DNA of 64,000 bases from CAWJKP01 sp963843465 (GTDB lineage: Bacteria; Planctomycetota; Planctomycetia; Pirellulales; Thermoguttaceae), in contig CAWJKP010000001.1 of NCBI GenBank assembly GCA_963843465.1, positions 2,356,001-2,420,000 on the forward strand. The letters are read 5' to 3'. Positions 35,124-44,072 of this stretch are shown one piece after another. The translations under genes were made by a program, and so were the position numbers. Numbering within the stretch: position 1 is the stretch's first letter; each line of letters begins with the position of its first letter. The notes under the pieces are model-generated. The model was not told where the DNA came from. It worked only from the letters and a program-made list of their open reading frames with translations, and ran no database searches.

Positions 35124-37350
35124 TACGCCAGCGGCTCCGATTCTGCCGGCTCCGCGCCGTGCTCAGCCTCGGGGTGCATCCAGCGGCTCAGAAGCGGCGA
35201 CAGGGCGAAGCAGATCAGGGCCGAGATCACCGAGGCGACGGCAATCTTGCCGTAGACATCGCCGTAGAGATGGACCGTCTGGCTGGGCACGGGAATCCCG
35301 CCCGCCGCTTCCTTCACGCTGGTGAACTGGGCGATGATCGCGGCCAGTAGTTGCGCGAAGGCCGTGGCCAGGAACCAGACGCCCATCACCGTGCTCACCA
35401 GCCGGGCGGGCGAGAGCCGGGTGATCATCGACAGCCCTACCGGCGACAGGCAGAGCTCGCCGGTGGTGTGGAACAGGTAGCCCAGGAAGAGCCACCCCAA
35501 GGCCACCATGCCCCGCGAGTCGGCCGTCTGCGCGCCCAGCCAGAAGGCGACGAAGCCCAGGCCCAGTTGCAACAGCCCCAAGGCGAACTTCACCGGCGTG
35601 CTCGGCTCCAGGCCGCGATCGGCGAGGAAACCCCAGAGGGCCGTGAAGACCAGCCCGAAAATCAGGATGTAGATCGCGTTGACGGACTGGAACGTGCTGG
35701 CGGGGATCTCCCGCACGCGGTCGGCGATGCCCATACGGACGTCGTCGCGGGTCACCTTCCAGTCGATCGTAAACTGCGGATCGCGAGCGTGGTCCTTGCG
35801 CAGGCTGTCCAGCACGTCCAGCGTGAACAGCTCCGGCCCGTTGTGGTAGCCGAGCTGTTCCTGGGTGGGCTGGAGGCGGATCGTGCGGCCGACTTCGGCG
35901 GCGGCGATCGTCCGCTGGCGGATGACGCGGTTGACGTTGCGGTCGGTGAAGTTGTTCAGCGAGCTTCCCGCCTGCTCGAAGAAGGCGAAGAAGATCATGC
36001 AGAAGAAGGTGAGGATCAGCACCACGTACATCCGTTGCCGGGCGATGCGCTGCAGGCGGAAGGTCTCGAAGGCCAGGTACGTCGCGGCCGTCAGCCCGGC
36101 CAACAAGAGCACCAGCCCCGCCGGCCGGCTGGCCTCGCGGAGCACGACGGCCGCCATGTCGGCGGCTGCGCTATGGCGGCCCTGAAGGTTCTCGATGACG
36201 GAGTCGGGAACCAGCGTGATGCCCCGCTTGGCCTCGGTCAAGAAGGAGAAGCCGGAGACCAAGAATACGAAGATCATGATCGCCACCGGGATGCCCAGGT
36301 AGACCAGCCATTCGGCAGGGAACCGTTGGGCCAACGTCGGCCTCAGCCGCCGGTGCTCGGGCGGGGCGCCGGCGCCGGCCGGCAGTCCGCCCCGCGTCAG
36401 GGCCACCCAGGCCACCGCGGCGGCTGTCAGCAGCGACAGGCCGACGAAGACGTTGATTGCCGTGGAGAACGGGTTCTCGGGATGAAAGACCAGCAGCGCC
36501 AGGGCCCCGGCCAGGGCCCCCGCCGCGATCAAGATATTGGCAATGCGGGCGGGGAAAAAGTACATGGCCAGGGCAGCCGCCGCCAGGTAAAGTCCCGCCA
36601 GCAGATACCGCCCCAGGTGTAGTTGGAGCGAGAGTCCAACGTGTAGCTGGATGGCGATCCACGCCGGATGGTAGAGATGAGCACCCAGCAACACCAGGGC
36701 GCAGGCGATGGTCACGCAGCCGATCGTGATCTGGGCGACACGCGAGCGCGCCACGAACACGGCCACCCCGATGAGCATTCCGATCGTGGCCAGGCCGAAG
36801 CCCAGGCCCCAGTCGTAGGTCTCGCCGATGTAGCCGCACAACAGCGGCGACATGGCGGCGCCCAGGTTGACCCCCATGTAGAAGATCGTGAATCCGCCGT
36901 CGCGCTTGGGGCTGCCGGCGCGTAGAGCGTGCCGACGATCGTGGAGATGTTGGGCTTGAAGAAGCCGTTGCCGCAAATCAAAAGCGCCAAGGCCGTGAAG
37001 AAGGTCAGGGTCGCCGCAGCGGTCAGCGGCAGTTGCCCGGCGGTCATCAGCAGCAGTTGCCCGGCGGCCATCAGCAGTCCGCCCAGGATCACCGCCCGGC
37101 GGGCGCCGAGCAGCCGGTCGGCGAGGATTCCGCCGAAGAAGGGCGCCATGTAGACCAGCGCCGTGTAGGCCCCGTAGACCGCGTAGGCTTCACTGTCCTG
37201 GTACTTGAGGAAGCCCTTGGTCATGTAGAAGACCAGCAGGGCCCTCATGCCGTAGTAGGAGAACCGCTCCCACATCTCGGCGAAGAAGAGCGTGAACAGG
37301 CCCGTGGGATGTCCGAAGAGGACGCGGGAGGGAGCGTTGTTGGCAATCAT
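35123..37350 (-). CDS. POT/PTR2-family proton-dependent oligopeptide transporter, frameshifted
   Basis: The N-terminus has the POT signature FTLFFAEMWERFSYYGMRAL, then GGILADRLLGARRAVILGG. The frame breaks at LYAP and resumes as GSPKRDGGFTIFYMGVNLGA, an obvious continuation; one added C at about 36915-36917 repairs it (742 residues). This is longer than typical 450-550-residue members because of a large loop between the middle helices (residues about 380-520) containing FFAFFEQAGSSLNNF. The late motif GELCLSPVGLSMITRLSPAR is conserved. It imports di- and tripeptides with protons in most family members. Confidence 0.9.
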
Positions 37351-37373
37351 TGAGGATACGGCAGCAAGGAAAG

Positions 37374-37500
37374 CCGGTAATCACGAAAGCCCGAAAGGAC
37401 GAAAATCTGAAAACAGACAGAATCCATCGAGTGTACTCCAATCGTTTCGCCGGCTTCTTTCGGGTCTTCGTCTTTTCGCGATTTCGTGATTCTTTTCCTC
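37374..37500. repeat. Palindromic element, AATCACGAAAGCCCGAAAGG family
   Basis: Arms AATCACGAAAGCCCGAAAGG and TCTTTTCGCGATTTCGTGATT flank about 75 bp between the POT start and the ADC-like stop. A half copy lies at about 22786-22825 after thyX. Confidence 0.65.
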
Positions 37501-37511
37501 ATCTTGCCAGG

Positions 37512-38360
37512 TCAGTCCCTCGGTGCTTTCGTATAGCGGCAGGCCACGTGGAAGGCGCCGAAATCCCTGTCGGCGATGCCTGGCATTTTCCCCTTCATCA
37601 GTGCGAGTTGAGGCATGAAGCCCTCGCGGATTTCCAGGCTCACGGGCATCGAGGTGATCGCGGCCTTCTCGAAGTGGAAATCGAACGTATAGATGTTGTA
37701 GACTCCTTCGTGCCGGAGCACCAGGGGTTGGGAGAGCATGGCCTCGACCTGCCGCAGCGAATGGTTCCCCGCGGCCACCGGCTTGAGGTGGGCATAGTCC
37801 ATCTGGGCCCCCAAAACGGTGCCGGCACCGTCGGGCGTGATACGGTAGGTCTCATCGGTGGTCGCGATCGGCGTGTAGATCTTGGGCCAGCCCGACTGCC
37901 GGACGCCCTTGGTGGTCCCCTTGAGGCTGTCGGTGTAGACCCGCACGAAGTGGAAGACGGGCGTGCCGCGCGGTGCGGTCTCCAACCGCAGGTAGGGGAC
38001 TGCCACGAAGGTCTCGAGGAAATGTCGCCCGAACCGCGGCTTGACGGTGACCAGCTTCTCCCGGGCCAGGTCGTCGATCGAGCCGAACATCACGATCACC
38101 GGGCGGTCCCGGTAGGGGCACTCCGAGGCCAGTTGCAGGCCCGGCGGCAGCCACGAGCGGACCACGCCGGGCGGCAGGAACAAAGGCACCACCATTCCCG
38201 AAAAACTGCCCGACATGATCTCCGGCCGCTTCCCACCCGGCCGCTCGCTTTCCGCGGGCTTGCCTTCTTTCGCCGGTGCCCCGTGGCAAACGGTTGCCGT
38301 CAGGATCGCCAGCGTCAGCAATGCCGGGAGCGTCGTGGAAGAACGTTGGTGAGATGACAT
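37512..38360 (-). CDS. Exported acetoacetate-decarboxylase-like protein
   Basis: The start at 38360 follows AAGGAGGAAGCC and a signal peptide (LPALLTLAILTATVCHGAPA). The mature 255 residues show the ADC-like beta-barrel pattern: LPPGVVRSWLPPGLQLA, VIVMFGSIDDLA, FLETFVAVPYLRLE, then GVRQSGWPKIYTPIA, where the Lys could match the ADC Schiff-base Lys. An exported ADC homolog is unusual, so the true substrate may differ. It is not in an operon with other metabolic genes. Confidence 0.6.
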   Translation of the reverse strand: MSSHQRSSTTLPALLTLAILTATVCHGAPAKEGKPAESERPGGKRPEIMSGSFSGMVVPLFLPPGVVRSWLPPGLQLASECPYRDRPVIVMFGSIDDLAREKLVTVKPRFGRHFLETFVAVPYLRLETAPRGTPVFHFVRVYTDSLKGTTKGVRQSGWPKIYTPIATTDETYRITPDGAGTVLGAQMDYAHLKPVAAGNHSLRQVEAMLSQPLVLRHEGVYNIYTFDFHFEKAAITSMPVSLEIREGFMPQLALMKGKMPGIADRDFGAFHVACRYTKAPRD

Positions 38361-38402
38361 GGCTTCCTCCTTGTCAACGGCCGATGAACCCTGATGGCAA
38401 CC

Positions 38403-38496
38403 GTAGGATGGGACAAGTTCGCGCAAGCGAGCGCCGGCCCATCAATGCTCTGCTCGGTGGGCCGGCGGCCGCAAAGGCGGCCTTGTCCCATCCTAC
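38403..38496. repeat. REP-like pair, GTAGGATGGGACAAG family
   Basis: It begins GTAGGATGGGACAAGTTCGC and ends AAGGCGGCCTTGTCCCATCC then TAC, with two inner GGCCGGC arms. The rest of 38361-38778 shows no gene. Confidence 0.85.
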
Positions 38497-38778
38497 CTCC
38501 TTTATTGTCGCCTTTCGGGCGCTTGGATTTGAAGGACATGGGGAAAACGCGGGCTGTGCTAGCCGTATTGTGGGCAATTTAGGATAAATGGGCGCAATGC
38601 CCGAGCTTGTCGTGGGCATGACTCGGCGGGATTCACGCGTCGAGATGCTCTGCTGGATTGCTTGACCGGGGAGAATGAGCTGCCTAGACTCAATTGAACG
38701 CCGGCTCGCCAAGCCGCCGCACCGTCTTGGGGGGGATAGTCCCTTACGATCGGTCCATCTTCAAGGTTGCACTTGCCC

Positions 38779-40263
38779 ATGGATGGCAGTACGCAGACCC
38801 GTCTTGTGGAAGCCTGGCAGCAGACCTTCGATTTGCTGCCGGATCTGATTATGATCCTCGACGATCAGCAACGGGTCGTGCGAGTCAACCGGGCGCTGGC
38901 CGAGAAGGTGGGCCGCCCACCGCAGGAGTTGGTGGGGCAGCCCTGCTATCGGCTCATTCACGGGGCCGATTCGCCGCCCTTCTTCTGCCCCCACTGGCAA
39001 ATGCTCCGTGACAACCGCCCGTGTACGGCTGAAGTGGCCGAGGAGCGGCTCCAGGGCGTCTTCCAGGTGTCGGTGATCCCGGTCCATCACGACGACGGGT
39101 CGCCGGCCGGCTCCGTCCACGTCGCCCGCGACATCAGCCGGCACAGCCATTCCCCCCAGGCGGCCGATGAGGCCCTGCGCAACCGCGACCGGTTCCTGGC
39201 AGTGCTCTCGCACCAGCTCCGCAATCCGCTCGGGGCCATTCTCAACGCAGTTCAGGTGGCCGAGCGCATCGCGCCGGCCCAGCCCCAGCTTGCCGAGATC
39301 CTCGGCCTGATCCAGCGCCAAGCCCGGCAGATGGGCGGATTGCTCAACGACCTGTTGGACGTCTCCCGCTTCGTCTTCCAGAAGATCGAGATCCGCCGCC
39401 AAAGGGTCGACCTGGTGGCCGTCGCCCAGGAAGCCGTGAAGGTCGTCCGGCCGCAGATCGAGCGCGGCGAGCAGACCCTCGACCTCGACTTCCGCGACGG
39501 TGACCCGACCGTCATGGGGGATCCCGTGCGGCTCCAGCAAATCCTCGTCAATCTGCTCCATAACGCCGTGAAATACACGCCGCCGGGCGGTTGCATCCGC
39601 CTCTCGCTGGGCCGCGAGGGAAGCCAAGCCGCGCTCGCCGTCCAGGACACGGGAATGGGCATATCGCAAGACATGCTGGAAAAGGTCTTCGATCCGTTCG
39701 TCCAGGCCCACGCCGTGGGCAACCGCCAGGAGGGCGGATTCGGCATAGGCTTGACCCTGGTGCGGATGTTGGTCGATCTCCACGGTGGAACGGTCACCGC
39801 ATCCAGCGAGGGCCTGGGACGGGGCAGCCGCTTTCTGGTCCGACTGCCCTTGGCCGCCGACTCCCCGCGGCCGAGCGACGGCCAGGGCCCGCCGCGGCCA
39901 TCCACGCCGGCCCTGAAGGTGCTGATCGTGGAAGATGACGCCGACAGCCGCGAGATGCTGCAATTGCTGCTGGAGCTGGACGGGCATGACGTGCGGGTGG
40001 CCGGCAACGTCGCGGCGGCGTTGGACCAGATCGCTCGCGAGGCGGTCGACGCGGTCGTGATCGACATTGGGCTGCCGGGCATGGACGGCTACGAGCTGGC
40101 CCGGCAGATCCGCGCCCGCCCGCACCACCGCTGCCCGCGGCTGGTGGCGCTGACCGGTTATGGGCAGCCTTCGGACCAGGCCGCCGTGAAAGACGCGGGC
40201 TTCGACAAACACCTGCTGAAGCCCTGCGACCCCGCGGAGCTGTCGCGGACCCTTGTCTTGTAG
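38779..40263 (+). CDS. Soluble hybrid histidine kinase (PAS-HisKA-HATPase-receiver)
   Basis: The 494-residue protein has no membrane segment. A PAS domain (FDLLPDLIMILDDQQRVVRV ... LIHGADSPPFFCPHW) is followed by HisKA with LSHQLRNPLG, a HATPase with NLLHNAVKYTPPGG, DTGMGIS and GGFGIGLTLV, and a C-terminal receiver (VLIVEDDADSREML, VVIDIGLPGMDGYE, ALTGYG, HLLKPCD). The Cys and His residues in the PAS domain might hold a cofactor. The output partner is not encoded nearby. Its TAG stop is formed by the GTAG end of a REP-like element. Confidence 0.93.
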   Translation: MDGSTQTRLVEAWQQTFDLLPDLIMILDDQQRVVRVNRALAEKVGRPPQELVGQPCYRLIHGADSPPFFCPHWQMLRDNRPCTAEVAEERLQGVFQVSVIPVHHDDGSPAGSVHVARDISRHSHSPQAADEALRNRDRFLAVLSHQLRNPLGAILNAVQVAERIAPAQPQLAEILGLIQRQARQMGGLLNDLLDVSRFVFQKIEIRRQRVDLVAVAQEAVKVVRPQIERGEQTLDLDFRDGDPTVMGDPVRLQQILVNLLHNAVKYTPPGGCIRLSLGREGSQAALAVQDTGMGISQDMLEKVFDPFVQAHAVGNRQEGGFGIGLTLVRMLVDLHGGTVTASSEGLGRGSRFLVRLPLAADSPRPSDGQGPPRPSTPALKVLIVEDDADSREMLQLLLELDGHDVRVAGNVAAALDQIAREAVDAVVIDIGLPGMDGYELARQIRARPHHRCPRLVALTGYGQPSDQAAVKDAGFDKHLLKPCDPAELSRTLVL

Positions 40264-40312
40264 GTTATGCTTCATCATAACTCAACAAGCTTCTGTTATG
40301 CTGAAGCATAAC
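40260..40312. repeat. REP-like pair, TATGCTT-AGCATA family
   Basis: GTAGGTTATGCTTCATCATA opens immediately after the kinase coding sequence; TAG at 40261-40263 is the kinase stop. An opposed arm TTATGCTGAAGCATAACC lies at about 40295-40312. Confidence 0.85.
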
Positions 40313-40329
40313 CCGCGGACTGCTATTTC

Positions 40330-40414
40330 TGTAGGGAACGCCCTCCGTGACGTTCCGGGAAGCACGATAGACGCCGATCCTCCTCCCGGAACGCCACGGA
40401 GGGCGTTCCCTACA
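40330..40414. repeat. REP-like pair, GTAGGGAACGCCCTCC family, intergenic copy
   Basis: Inverted arms of 31 bp with one mismatch (40330-40360 and 40384-40414), ending GGGCGTTCCCTAC. A related pair is inside the giant gene at 56595-56680. Confidence 0.9.
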
Positions 40415-40452
40415 GACGAAAACGGTTCAAGTCATCCCCGAGGAGAACTGCG

Positions 40453-40800
40453 ATGAATGCCACCGAGAGCAGGGAGCGGATGCTGGCCCACAACGTCTAC
40501 TTTACGCTCCATGACCATTCGCCGGCCGCCCGGCAGAAGCTGGTCGACGCCTGCCGGAAGTATCTTTCGGGCCACCCGGGAGAGGTCTGGTTCGCGGTCG
40601 GGACGCTGGCCGCGGACTTGCAGCGGGAGGTCAACGACCGGGATTTCGACGTGGCCCTTAGCGTAGTTTTCCGCAGCCAGGCGGCCCACGATCGCTACCA
40701 GCAGGCCGAGCGACACCTGCGGTTCATCGCCGAGAACAAGGCCAACTGGAAGCAGGTCCGCGTCTTCGATTCCTGCCTCGACGAAGAAGTTAGGAGTTAG
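40453..40800 (+). CDS. Dabb-family (stress-responsive A/B barrel) protein
   Basis: The 115-residue protein follows an AGGAG site. The pattern MLAHNVYFTLHDHSPAARQK ... GEVWFAVGTLAADLQREVND, DFDVALSVVFRSQAAHDRYQ is the Dabb ferredoxin-like domain. Its function in bacteria is mostly undefined. The last residues (EEVRS) and stop come from a GTTAGGAGTTAG repeat, as in uvrA. Confidence 0.85.
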   Translation: MNATESRERMLAHNVYFTLHDHSPAARQKLVDACRKYLSGHPGEVWFAVGTLAADLQREVNDRDFDVALSVVFRSQAAHDRYQQAERHLRFIAENKANWKQVRVFDSCLDEEVRS

Positions 40801-40950
40801 AAGTTAGTCGTAGATAAGGCAGTGAATTAGCGTGCGTGGGAACGCAATATCGAGGGCGAATTGCCGAACATGTGAACGCACGTTCACGTAATCAGCGGGA
40901 CACCGGACACCCTTGCTTTTTCTAACTCCTAACTCCTAACTTCTAACTCC
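40788..40950. repeat. Inverted pair of TTAGGAGTTAG / CTAACTCCTAAC tracts
   Basis: The left tract (AAGTTAGGAGTTAGAAGTTA) overlaps the 3' end of the Dabb gene. The right tract (CTAACTCCTAACTCCTAACT) lies at about 40920-40947. About 115 bp separates them. Apart from this, 40801-41122 shows no gene. Confidence 0.8.
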
Positions 40951-41122
40951 TGGTAGCTCGTTACGGCAATCAAAAAGGCGTGCCCCCCCCTCGCTGGATG
41001 CAGGTCTGCAACGGGATTGTTTCTAGAATTGGTTGCCCAACAGACAGCCTCCGCGCCTGCCCGCGAGGCTGGTGCCTTGCGCTCGGCGGTAAAGCGCGGA
41101 ACTCAGAGTAAGGAGAGAAGCC

Positions 41123-41602
41123 ATGCCTGCTAGCAGGATCAAGCGGTTTCTTGAGGAGAATGATGTTCCCTATACGCGGATCGAGCATGAAGTTGCCTAC
41201 ACGGCGCAAGAGACGGCCGCTTTGGCCCACATCCCCGGCCGGGAGGTGGCCAAGACGGTGATGGTGCGGATCGATGGCGTGCTGGCGATGGCCATCCTTC
41301 CGGCGACCAATCGGCTCAACAAGGAGCGTCTCAAAGGAGTCGCCCATGCCCGCGAGGTGACCATGGCCACGGAGCGGGATTTCAAGGACATGTTCCCCGA
41401 CTGCCAGGTCGGTGCCATGCCGCCCTTGGGGAACCTTTATGACCTGAAGGTCTATGTGGACAAGAGCTTGGCGGCCGACGAGCAGATCGCTTTCAACGCC
41501 GGGACGCACGACGAGCTGATCCAGATTTCCTACCGCGATTTCCAACGGCTGGTCCGGCCCGCGGTCGCCCATCTCACCTACGATCGCAGCGTGCCGGTCT
41601 GA
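41123..41602 (+). CDS. YbaK/EbsC-family (aminoacyl-tRNA deacylase-like) protein
   Basis: The 159-residue protein follows AAGGAGAGAAGCC. It matches the YbaK/ProX fold: RIKRFLEENDVPYTRIEHEV, GREVAKTVMVRIDGVLAMAI, LPATNRLNKERLKGV, and the late motif MPPLGNLYDLKVYVDKSL. Members hydrolyse mischarged Pro-, Cys- or Ala-tRNA; substrate choice cannot be read here. The conserved Lys in AKTVM is present. Confidence 0.9.
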   Translation: MPASRIKRFLEENDVPYTRIEHEVAYTAQETAALAHIPGREVAKTVMVRIDGVLAMAILPATNRLNKERLKGVAHAREVTMATERDFKDMFPDCQVGAMPPLGNLYDLKVYVDKSLAADEQIAFNAGTHDELIQISYRDFQRLVRPAVAHLTYDRSVPV

Positions 41603-41631
41603 GCGAAGCGTAACCGTTTACGGTCGGGAAT

Positions 41632-41706
41632 GTAGCAGGCACACACCGTGTGCCGTCCGTCCGTATAGGCGGAGGCAGCGGACGGCACACGGCGTGTGCC
41701 TACTAC
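41632..41706. repeat. REP-like pair, GCAGGCACAC family, copy 2
   Basis: Begins GTAGCAGGCACACACCGTGT and ends CACACGGCGTGTGCCTACTAC read across the boundary. A GTAACCGTTTACGG sequence resembling the IS66 end lies just upstream at 41610. Confidence 0.85.
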
Positions 41707-41741
41707 CTTGAGCGCCCGCCTGCCAGCGGTGACGAGCGAGG

Positions 41742-43043
41742 CTAATTCTTCGGCGGAGTCGATTTCGAGCCTTTGTGAACCGGAGGGACAGGACCCGGGG
41801 TCGTCGAAGAGGCCGGGCCGGCGCCGGGGTCCGCAAAGGGATCCGCGTTGGCCGCCGGCGGCGTGGTTGCCGCTTTGGCAGGCAGACCGGACCCGCCCGG
41901 GCCGGCGGCAGAGGGAAGGAATGGGCCCGGGTTGCCCGGGGTGAACTTTGCCGCCATCTCGGCAGCTTTCTGCACCAGCGCGGGCAGCGTCGGCGGCTGG
42001 GCGATGGTCAGCGCCACCTCGTCGCCCTGCTTGGCGACGTTGAGCCCGGCGACGATCTCGTCTGCCACCTTGAACAGCGGCTCCTTGAGGTCCGGCGGCA
42101 GCATCGGCGAGGGATTTTTTTTCATGTCGGCCAGTGCGCCGGCAACGTACCCCTTTGCCAACTTCATCGAGAAGAGGAATTTGTCGGCCGCATCGGGCTT
42201 AGCTCCCGCCACGGCCAGCTTCAACAGCGGGTCCTGGGTGACGTTTAATGCCAGGGCAATCGACTTGACGTTGTCAATCAGCTCAACCCCGGGCTGCTTC
42301 GGCTGCGCCTGCGTAAGGGCCTTCAGTGTCGCTCCCGCCTCGCTCTTCAAGAGCGGCTCCGCGGCGACCTGGATGAGAACGTCGTTGTTCAGACTCGAAC
42401 GCTTGAGCTGCTCCAGCAGCGTCCGCGGACCGGGCGTCGGGGCCAGCATCTTCTTCATCGCCGGCTCCAGCGCGATCAGCAGGGTACGCGGGCCAGCGAC
42501 ATAAGCGGCCAATGCTATAGCCTGAGCCTTAGCCGCCGGGTCTGGAGGGACGCCCAGGGCCTTGCTGGTGAGATACGTCGCGTCTCCCAGAGTGACGGGC
42601 TCGGCGTCCTTGACCGCCTGTTTGAGGAACGACTCGCTGTCGACGTCCTCGTTGAATTGAATGATGGCTCCCACGGTCAGATGGGAAGGCCCAACGCCTC
42701 CCTCGGCGGTCGGCGCCACCAGCATCACGATCCGGCGGATCTTCTCCGGCTTGAAGAACTCCGCCGCCAAAGCGGCTTCCGGTGGGCCGGACTTGGTCAT
42801 GCTCGACGTGTCGGGCAGCGACAGCCCGCGGAACATCGGCGCTTTCACCAGCCGGCTGGGATGGATGACCAGGGCGGCGAAGAACTCCGGACCGATGAAC
42901 TGCGTGAGGTTCACCGGATCGGTCTTCGGGGCGGCGTTGGCGACGCCGCCGTGCCCGACGAAAGTTGACAAGCCCGCCGCACCCAGGACGAGCGGACCGA
43001 GGAGCCACGTTGCAACCGGTGCCCGCGAACCGTGTAATCGCAT
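41742..43043 (-). CDS. Exported protein of unknown function
   Basis: The ATG at 43043 follows GTGAGG and a signal peptide (VATWLLGPLVLGAAGLSTFV, ending VANAAPK). The 433 residues are mostly alternating strands and amphipathic helices (RGLSLPDTSSMTKSG, RRIVMLVAPTAEGGVG, AAYVAGPRTLLIALEPAMKK), then a Pro/Ala-rich tail from about 375. No catalytic motif is visible. This type of repetitive alpha/beta exported protein recurs in planctomycetes without an assigned role. Confidence 0.7.
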   Translation of the reverse strand: MRLHGSRAPVATWLLGPLVLGAAGLSTFVGHGGVANAAPKTDPVNLTQFIGPEFFAALVIHPSRLVKAPMFRGLSLPDTSSMTKSGPPEAALAAEFFKPEKIRRIVMLVAPTAEGGVGPSHLTVGAIIQFNEDVDSESFLKQAVKDAEPVTLGDATYLTSKALGVPPDPAAKAQAIALAAYVAGPRTLLIALEPAMKKMLAPTPGPRTLLEQLKRSSLNNDVLIQVAAEPLLKSEAGATLKALTQAQPKQPGVELIDNVKSIALALNVTQDPLLKLAVAGAKPDAADKFLFSMKLAKGYVAGALADMKKNPSPMLPPDLKEPLFKVADEIVAGLNVAKQGDEVALTIAQPPTLPALVQKAAEMAAKFTPGNPGPFLPSAAGPGGSGLPAKAATTPPAANADPFADPGAGPASSTTPGPVPPVHKGSKSTPPKN

Positions 43044-43184
43044 GGTATGCCTCACTCGAAAGGATTGCTGAAGGAGTCGTTTCCCGCCGGGTCCATCCCC
43101 ATCACCTTAATCGCCGCCCGCCGCCCGTGCAACGGGGTAGGGGGCAGTTCGCCGCCTGCCGCCACACGGGGGGCCTGGTTATAC

Positions 43185-43315
43185 TGCACGCGGGACGCAA
43201 TGGCCCGAGTTCGTAGTACCGGCTTTAGCCGGAAATCCGCGGCAAGACCGCCTGAAGGCGGGACTACCAGCGGCGCATTTCCCACCGCGTGCAGTCTCAA
43301 TTGAACCCAAGGGCG
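43185..43315. repeat. Palindromic block with GTAGTACCGGCTTTAGCCGG core, copy 1
   Basis: The GTAG...CTAC core is 43213-43267. The surrounding sequence (CGCGGGACGCAATGG ... CACCGCGTGC) is also shared with the second copy at about 43875-43985. Confidence 0.8.
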
Positions 43316-43874
43316 CTGCGCTTCCTTGGGTTCAATAAGATTGCCCAACTTATTGTTTTACACGCCCTAGCCCGGCCGTTGCGGCAATCCGCCGTGAATT
43401 TCTGAGACACGAATTTCCGTTTTTCTCCCGCGGCCCCCGCGCTCGGGGCACCCCCGAGAATCTGCGCCGCCCCCGGTCCTCGACGTAAGTTCTTTACTGC
43501 CAAGCCCTCAGGTCGACAGCGCGGTTTCACGAGTGTCGTCATAGGCGGGACGAAAGCCGCGCCAACCACGGGCCCGGGTATCGTTCGGCCCAGCGCTATC
43601 TGCCCCAACGTCGTTTTTCCGCAACGATTCCTGGCGTAAGGTCTTTTTTTGGGAACGATTTCCGGCGTGACGTCTTTTTTTCGGGGCGATTGCCGGTAGA
43701 AAGTCTTTTTTCCCGGGCGATTCCCGACCCCGACCCCCGACCCCCGACCCTGGGTTATTGCAGGACGCCGCTGGGCGGACGGCACACGGCGTGTGCCTGC
43801 TACATTCCGGCAGACGCCGGAAAAACGTAACGCGAGCAGCGGCTTCGCCCCTGGACCCCAGGAGCAACGATATC
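43316..43874. other. Gene-free interval between exported protein and kinase fusion
   Basis: It holds a 31-bp tandem repeat (43610-43731), a run of GACCCCCGACC units after it and a half REP element (43775-43803). Long frames here have no coding character. Confidence 0.5.
43610..43731 (+). repeat. 31-bp tandem repeat, nearly four degenerate units
   Basis: Unit starts are 43610, 43641, 43672 and 43703, an exact 31-bp period. Each has GTC plus a T run of 5-7, then a C/G patch, CGATT and usually CCGG. Units 2 and 3 (GTCTTTTTTTGGGAACGATT and GTCTTTTTTTCGGGGCGATT) are the most alike. Confidence 0.85.
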
Positions 43875-43985
43875 GCACGCGGGACGAAATGACCCAAGTT
43901 CGTAGTACCGGCTTTAGCCGGAAATCCGCGGCAAGACCGCCTAAAGGCGGGACTACGAACGGCGCACTGCCGACCGCGTGCGGTA
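43875..43985. repeat. Palindromic block with GTAGTACCGGCTTTAGCCGG core, copy 2
   Basis: The GTAG...CTAC core is 43903-43957, nearly identical to copy 1 at 43213-43267, in the same orientation. Confidence 0.8.
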
Positions 43986-44072
43986 TTGTCCAGCCCGCCT
44001 CGCTCGCTCCGGTGCGAAAAGACGCTAGGCTCTCCCTCCGGTCGGCCTCGCTCCGCGCGGCACGCCATAGCG

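Noticed and set aside
43610..43731. CRISPR array
   Set aside because: The 31-bp units are contiguous, with no spacers of different sequence between identical repeats, and no cas gene is in the window.
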